Source: Mesorhizobium sp. NZP2077
Lineage (GTDB): Bacteria > Pseudomonadota > Alphaproteobacteria > Rhizobiales > Rhizobiaceae
Assembly (NCBI RefSeq): GCF_013170805.1
Contig: NZ_CP051293.1
Span: 4,346,001 to 4,410,000, forward strand
Length of the DNA: 64,000 nucleotides
Reading direction: 5' to 3'
A program made the translations under genes and the position numbers. Below, piece by piece: positions 60,614-64,000 of this stretch (positions are counted from its first letter, which is position 1; every line of letters starts with the position of its first letter). The notes under the pieces were generated by a model. That model searched no databases. It saw only the letters and a program-made list of their open reading frames with translations, and had not been told where the DNA came from.

Positions 60614-60644
60614 TGTAAGTATCACAACCAACTGGAGAAATCCA

Positions 60645-60758
60645 ATGCCGAACACCTGTGTTCCGGCGGCCGGCGAAGCTATGCCCGCTGCCGAGGTAAT
60701 GCCGATCATCGGGCGATTTTCCGGCCGGATCCTGCTCGTCCAGCGGAGGCCGTCATGA
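60645..60758 (+). CDS. Small ORF in the cro position
   Basis: A 37-residue frame starting MPNTCVPAAGEAMPAAEVMP and ending ILLVQRRPS. GGAG seven bases upstream is a good ribosome binding site, and its stop overlaps the next small gene by 4 bases. It has no helix-turn-helix, so it is not a normal Cro protein. Confidence 0.5.
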   Translation: MPNTCVPAAGEAMPAAEVMPIIGRFSGRILLVQRRPS

Positions 60759-60913
60759 CCTACGCCGCAATAGCCATGCTGCTGAGCGCAGCGGCCTTAC
60801 GCACGCGCCTGGCGCGCGGTAGCCTCGCCTACCTACTCCTGAAGACGTCCAACGTCCTGCACGACGCTGGCGCCCGCGTAATCGACAACATCGAGGAGGA
60901 CTTCCATGGATGA
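60755..60913 (+). CDS. Small ORF, 52 residues
   Basis: My own translation gives a frame starting MTYAAIAMLLSAAALRTRLA with a short hydrophobic N-terminus and ending IEEDFHG. It overlaps the previous ORF by 4 bases (ATGA) and the next gene by 8 bases. No family is recognised; the overlaps on both sides are the main support. Confidence 0.5.
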   Translation: MTYAAIAMLLSAAALRTRLARGSLAYLLLKTSNVLHDAGARVIDNIEEDFHG

Positions 60914-61709
60914 GATCCAGCTTACGGCAGCCGCCGAAGGCATGCCCAATTTCAACCGCCGGAAGGCCTTGGCCGTCACCGGGTCGGGCCTAGCTGCCAC
61001 CATCGCCGCAATGGTTGCGCCTCGCAACGCAGCCGCTGCGGTGGTCGTCAATGAGGCGCCGGTCACCCGCGTCAACAACTTGGCCTGGGCCCTGGCGCGG
61101 GCCATGGACGACTGGATGGTCGACCTCGGAGTTGATGGCGTCCCGGATATCTGGAAGGCTCACGTCTACCCCTACAGCCAGCGCAAGCATCCCGTCGCGT
61201 TCGAAAGCCTTGATCGGTCGCCTTCACCTTCTGCCCGAGTGGCCGAACTCGAAGCCGCATTCCACGCCGAATGGGCAGCGCTCCGGGCCATAGAGCCGGC
61301 GCTGAATGCGGCAGAGCTGCGCTATATGGAGATCAAGGGGAGTCGGCCCGTCATGGGTGAAATGACGCCCGAGGAAGCCGACAGGCTTCGCAGCACCACT
61401 GTCGCTGACCTTGCAAAGCTACCGCCTAACCGCGCCAGCGTCGAACATGCCGAGGCAATGCGCGCGTATAACAAAGCCGACGCTGCTGCTCGCCGCAAGA
61501 CGGGTTACGGCAAGCTCGATAGAGCATACATGAAGGCCACGCACCGTACTTCGGACGTGGCCAACGCGCTCCTTCGCCATCCCGCCATGACGCTTGAAGA
61601 CCTTGCCTCCAAGGTGCGGGTTCATCGGGTGTGGGAGTACGACGGGGAAGACTTCAACTTCATTATGGACGACATCGCCCGTGTAGCCGGGAAGGCGGGT
61701 GCGTCATGA
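60906..61709 (+). CDS. Element-encoded protein with Tat-like signal
   Basis: A 267-residue protein. Residues 16-45 contain a twin-arginine pattern NRRKALAV followed by a hydrophobic stretch (TGSGLAATIAAMVAP) and an alanine-rich cleavage-like site (RNAAAA). The rest is helical and charged, with no recognised domain. Export of a protein from an early phage operon would be unusual. It overlaps the next gene by 4 bases. Confidence 0.65.
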   Translation: MDEIQLTAAAEGMPNFNRRKALAVTGSGLAATIAAMVAPRNAAAAVVVNEAPVTRVNNLAWALARAMDDWMVDLGVDGVPDIWKAHVYPYSQRKHPVAFESLDRSPSPSARVAELEAAFHAEWAALRAIEPALNAAELRYMEIKGSRPVMGEMTPEEADRLRSTTVADLAKLPPNRASVEHAEAMRAYNKADAAARRKTGYGKLDRAYMKATHRTSDVANALLRHPAMTLEDLASKVRVHRVWEYDGEDFNFIMDDIARVAGKAGAS

Positions 61710-61960
61710 ATCGCCAGACCCTGTTCATCGGCATGACGCCGACCCTTCGCCTGCGCATCGAAACGACGATCGAGAACCTGCTGTCGTTGCTCGACGAGAT
61801 CGATGGCGACGAGAACCTTGAGCCATACCACGCTGGCTTTGATCAGCGCACCATGGACGATCGCGAAGGCGACGACGAGCGGGAAGCGATAGACGAGCGC
61901 GAGGACGATCACGGGGATTACGACGGCCCCGGCTTCATATCGGGAGGGCAGGGTCTCTAA
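61706..61960 (+). CDS. Small acidic hypothetical protein
   Basis: An 84-residue protein starting MNRQTLFIGMTPTLRLRIET, with a very acidic second half (RTMDDREGDDEREAIDEREDDHGDYD). Acidic proteins of this size in phages often mimic DNA, for example anti-restriction proteins; this is a guess from charge only. Start fixed by a 4-base overlap with the previous gene. Confidence 0.6.
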   Translation: MNRQTLFIGMTPTLRLRIETTIENLLSLLDEIDGDENLEPYHAGFDQRTMDDREGDDEREAIDEREDDHGDYDGPGFISGGQGL

Positions 61961-62004
61961 ATTCTAAAGCACTAGGATGCGCACATTTCGCCATTTGACA
62001 CCAC

Positions 62005-62033
62005 TATGCGCATATGCAATACATATACGCATA
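62005..62033. promoter_or_regulatory. Operator palindrome ahead of the RHH gene
   Basis: TATGCGCATATG-N5-CATATACGCATA, 12-base arms with one mismatch, directly after a TTGACA -35-like hexamer (61995-62000) and 12 bases before the RHH start codon. Ideal place for autoregulation by the RHH protein. Confidence 0.75.
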
Positions 62034-62045
62034 AAGGAGGCGCGA

Positions 62046-62525
62046 ATGGCAAAGATGAGCATATACCTGCCGGACGAACTGAAAGAGCGCATGGACACCC
62101 GGCCAACCGATAATTGGTCCGGCATCGCCCAGCGAGCATTTGAAATGCAGATCAACTCAACCCTCAAAGGAGGCAGTGACATGACAGCAGTGATTGAACG
62201 GCTCCGCGCATCGAAGGAGAAGATCGAGGAGCAGCAGCGCCCGGAATGGACAAAAGACGGGCGCGAGTGGGCAAGCGAGCGGGCACAGTATGACGAACTC
62301 GCTCGCTACGGCGAGATCGACGTCGACCAATACGACGAACCAAACGAACTTCTGCGGGCCATGTGCGTGGCCTACTACGACGAGCTTGATATCGACGGCA
62401 TGCAGATAGCAGAAATGTGCGAGATGTTGACAGGCTCCGAGGACAAGCGACCGACTCTCAACCAACTGATCTGGTTCGTAGAAGGCGCCCAGGAAGTCTG
62501 GGAACAGGTCAAGGACGAGGTCTGA
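62046..62525 (+). CDS. Ribbon-helix-helix protein
   Basis: A 159-residue protein with an N-terminal RHH DNA-binding domain (AKMSIYLPDELKERMDTRPTDNWSGIAQRAFEMQI) and a long acidic C-terminal region (EWASERAQYDELARYGEIDVDQYDEPNELLRAM). It is like an antitoxin or Arc-type regulator; no toxin gene is beside it. AAAGGAGG upstream is a strong ribosome binding site, and a palindromic operator overlaps the promoter. Last gene of the element. Confidence 0.75.
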   Translation: MAKMSIYLPDELKERMDTRPTDNWSGIAQRAFEMQINSTLKGGSDMTAVIERLRASKEKIEEQQRPEWTKDGREWASERAQYDELARYGEIDVDQYDEPNELLRAMCVAYYDELDIDGMQIAEMCEMLTGSEDKRPTLNQLIWFVEGAQEVWEQVKDEV

Positions 62526-62552
62526 AAATCAAGTTTCTCCGCGCCAGCTTTG

Positions 62553-62582
62553 GCCCGCTGCCTCACGGTGGCGGGCTTTTTC
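62553..62582 (+). terminator. Rho-independent terminator at the right end of the element
   Basis: Stem GCCCGCTGCC/GGTGGCGGGC (one mismatch), short loop, then TTTTTT. It ends the RHH gene before the tRNA. Confidence 0.88.
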
Positions 62583-62647
62583 ATTTAGGTCAACGGTTAT
62601 GGCAAGACGGCAAAATGGTGCCTAAGTGATTGATTTTGCTTAGGTTG

Positions 62648-62661
62648 TGGCGGAGGGAGTG
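62648..62661. other. Right attachment site (attR core) within tRNA-Ser
   Basis: TGGCGGAGGGAGTG, the acceptor end of the tRNA, identical to the copy at 45856-45869. Confidence 0.88.
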
Positions 62662-62737
62662 GGATTCGAACCCACGGTGAACTTGCGCCCACGCCGGTTT
62701 TCAAGACCGGTGCCTTAAACCGCTCGGCCATCCCTCC
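62648..62737 (-). tRNA. tRNA-Ser(TGA), attachment target
   Basis: A 90-base class II tRNA on the minus strand: acceptor GGAGGGA with TCCCTCC, anticodon loop CTTGAAA (anticodon TGA), a long variable arm and an encoded CCA. The last 14 bases (62648-62661) are duplicated at 45856-45869 as the left end of the integrated element. The gene is intact. Confidence 0.97.
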
Positions 62738-62997
62738 GTCGTGATTTTTCAATCACTTGGTACAGTGCGCTTCCGACGGGTTTTCATCTGTTGGCACCGG
62801 ATTGGCACCGAAGGAGTTCCCGACCGGTTCGCTGTTCATTTCTGTAAAGCGGCATTGAGGGCCGCGTCAACCACCGCTGCGGCGCCTTCCTGTTGACCGG
62901 GCAAGTGCGGGACTCAATTTACGGAAGCCGTGGGGAGGTGGAGCGATCCTCCGAGGTGGCACCCGCTCGACGATGAGGCGGGGAACGTTCAAACGTG

Positions 62998-63180
62998 TCA
63001 CACAGGGGAAAAGGGGATGAATTTCGGCGTTCGCAGTTCCTGGGCTATTTTTGCCGCCTGAAAAATTGTCATCAGAACGACGATCGGCTCACCCTCTGTC
63101 GGGTTGATCGTCAGCACAACACGGCCGAGTTCGTCACTCATGCCGCAAGTCCAGTCCTTGATCGCGATCATCCCGGCCAT
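62998..63180 (-). CDS. Small hypothetical protein
   Basis: A 60-residue frame starting MAGMIAIKDWTCGMSDELGR with a beta-hairpin-like middle (VVLTINPTEGEPIVVLMTI) and ending TPKFIPFSPV. Its hydrophobic pattern resembles short proteins of rhizobia that have a VVLTINTTEG-type strand; no function is known. It lies 12 bases after the next gene upstream on the same strand and may be co-transcribed with it. Confidence 0.5.
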   Translation of the reverse strand: MAGMIAIKDWTCGMSDELGRVVLTINPTEGEPIVVLMTIFQAAKIAQELRTPKFIPFSPV

Positions 63181-63192
63181 GTGCCCAAGGTT

Positions 63193-63351
63193 TTATGCGG
63201 TCTGAAGCCGGTCGACCGAACCTTCGCCGGATATTGTGACCAGCCGTGCAACGGCAAATGCGGCCATAATTAAGAAAAACGCTGTGATGTTCAGGAACAT
63301 CGTTGACGCAAAAATGCTCGCGCTCTGATCATAGCAGCTTGCGAATTCCAT
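63193..63351 (-). CDS. Small membrane protein
   Basis: A 52-residue frame starting MEFASCYDQSASIFASTMFL with one membrane segment (FLNITAFFLIMAAFAVARLV). AAGGGG lies nine bases upstream of the ATG at 63351. No family is recognised. Confidence 0.45.
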   Translation of the reverse strand: MEFASCYDQSASIFASTMFLNITAFFLIMAAFAVARLVTISGEGSVDRLQTA

Positions 63352-63650
63352 GACGCTAAACCCCTTCAACGCTTGACGAACGGCGGACCACACCCATTGC
63401 TAAGAATGATCTTGATTTGGGGAAAATTCAAGCGATTGCTAATATATGCGACGCAGCGCACCCGGCGCAGCAGGGCGCCGTCACAATCTTGCCCGGTTCC
63501 GGCCACAATCGGTTAATATCGTGATAAACAATTCCTGCGCACAAAGGATCGGGGTTCAGGGCGCCGTTGGTGTTGTCGAGTGAGTGCTTTGGCTCCTCTG
63601 CTGTTCAAACCACGGCGTCTTGATTGAGACTGTAGGGGATTTCAGGAAAA

Positions 63651-64000
63651 ATGCAGGCTACGACGCGCCCGCGTCTTCGTCGCGCTTCCACGCTCACGCT
63701 GCTTGCTGCGTCGGCAGCCTTGCTGGCGGCTTGCGCGTCGCAGCCTGAGCCGAAGGGGATGGTCAATCCCAAGCCTCGCTCGAAGGAATACTTCGCCGAA
63801 ACCGAATATGGCGTGAAGGCAAGCCCGCGCGTCCAATTCATGCGGCGTGGCGGCGGTCGCGACCAGCTCGGCAAACCCTACCAGGTGCGCGGCAAGTGGT
63901 ATTACCCCAAGGAAGATCGGCACTACGCCAAGGTCGGCCTGGCCTCGTGGTACGGCGACGCTTTCCATGGCCGGCTGACCGCCAATGGCGAAGTCTACGA
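63651..64000 (+). CDS. rlpA: Septal ring lytic transglycosylase RlpA (cut by window edge)
   Basis: My translation of the plus strand from 63651 gives a lipoprotein-type signal (LTLLAASAALLAACAS, lipobox LAAC) and, near the window end, VGLASWYGDAFHGRLTANGE, the start of the RlpA double-psi beta-barrel domain with its catalytic aspartate. RlpA cleaves glycan strands that lack stem peptides during septation. The downstream part, which often contains a SPOR domain, is outside the window. CAGGAAAA precedes the ATG. Confidence 0.92.
   Translation, partial: MQATTRPRLRRASTLTLLAASAALLAACASQPEPKGMVNPKPRSKEYFAETEYGVKASPRVQFMRRGGGRDQLGKPYQVRGKWYYPKEDRHYAKVGLASWYGDAFHGRLTANGEVY

Larger units (their letters stand above)
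45856..62661. mobile_element. Integrated element (mini-prophage or satellite-like), 16.8 kb, in tRNA-Ser(TGA)
   Basis: Bounded by a 14-base direct repeat TGGCGGAGGGAGTG at 45856-45869 and 62648-62661, which is the reverse complement of the last bases of tRNA-Ser including CCA. An integrase lies just inside the left end, reading inward. The interior carries phage-type integration, regulation, replication, protease, terminase, HNH, tape-measure-like and immunity genes. There is no identifiable portal, major capsid, tail tube or lysis gene. The genes are tightly packed with frequent ATGA overlaps, which argues against random decay. Confidence 0.9.

Noticed and set aside
45856..62661. Gene transfer agent cluster
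   Set aside because: Rhodobacterales/Rhizobiales GTA clusters carry portal, capsid and tail genes and have no integrase or attachment sites; this element has the opposite pattern.
62741..62756. GTGATT-N4-AATCAC inverted repeat next to tRNA-Ser
   Set aside because: It is short, lies upstream of the minus-strand tRNA and is not linked to a gene end; too weak to call a terminator or operator.

Overview
The window reads as chromosomal DNA of a Rhizobiales alphaproteobacterium, most likely Mesorhizobium or a close relative. The grounds are high GC, dense overlapping operons, phosphatidylcholine synthase, a DUF930 protein, an IalB-type secreted protein, HspQ, and two copies of a roughly 46-base palindromic repeat that begins TGCATGTC and ends GACATGCA. 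Genus assignment is an inference; no 16S gene or replication origin of the chromosome is present.

Positions 1-45600 are host core and accessory genes. In order: a truncated DNA alkylation repair gene and a beta-hydroxyacid dehydrogenase; a polar amino acid importer (binding protein and two permeases, no ATPase); molybdenum cofactor genes mobB, mobA and, further on, moaA; a DMT exporter and small secreted proteins; a MarR regulator divergent from an alpha/beta hydrolase with two clear operator palindromes; a rhodanese; a large L,D-transpeptidase; tRNA-Val(CAC); the gph, rpiA, DUF2059, gor carbon/redox cluster; a serine beta-lactamase-like hydrolase; a decayed mgtE remnant; a YddA-type ABC transporter; a DsbA/FrnE-like protein and a YejA-like peptide binding protein; ialB, hspQ, a UbiH-like monooxygenase, a DUF2182-DUF1326 pair and pcs; a quinone reductase; a complete BMP-type (nucleoside-like) ABC importer operon; rimO, a TerC protein, a DUF2161 protein, a cytochrome b561/PepSY pair, a cupredoxin, a sterol-desaturase-like enzyme, a candidate AbcR-like small RNA and a J-domain protein.

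Positions 45856-62661 are an integrated element of 16.8 kb. Its ends are defined by a 14-base direct repeat that is exactly the 3' acceptor end plus CCA of tRNA-Ser(TGA); the tRNA is regenerated at the right end. The element carries a tyrosine integrase, an AlpA-like regulator whose ribosome binding site is locked in a perfect hairpin, a replication-initiator-like gene with three palindromic iterons inside it (lambda O/ori style), a ClpP-like protease, a CBM-tailed protein, small and large terminase, an HNH endonuclease, a tape-measure-like protein, small zinc-binding and membrane proteins, a divergent Cro/CI repressor region with CTTGTG-N7-CACAAG operators, and an RHH protein with its own operator. 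No portal, major capsid, tail tube, baseplate or lysin gene is recognisable, yet the central genes are joined by 4-base overlaps with no sign of deletion. It may be a mini-prophage or a phage-satellite-like element with its own packaging and replication modules; this is the most interesting part of the window.

Positions 62738-64000 return to host DNA: two small uncharacterised minus-strand genes and the 5' part of rlpA.
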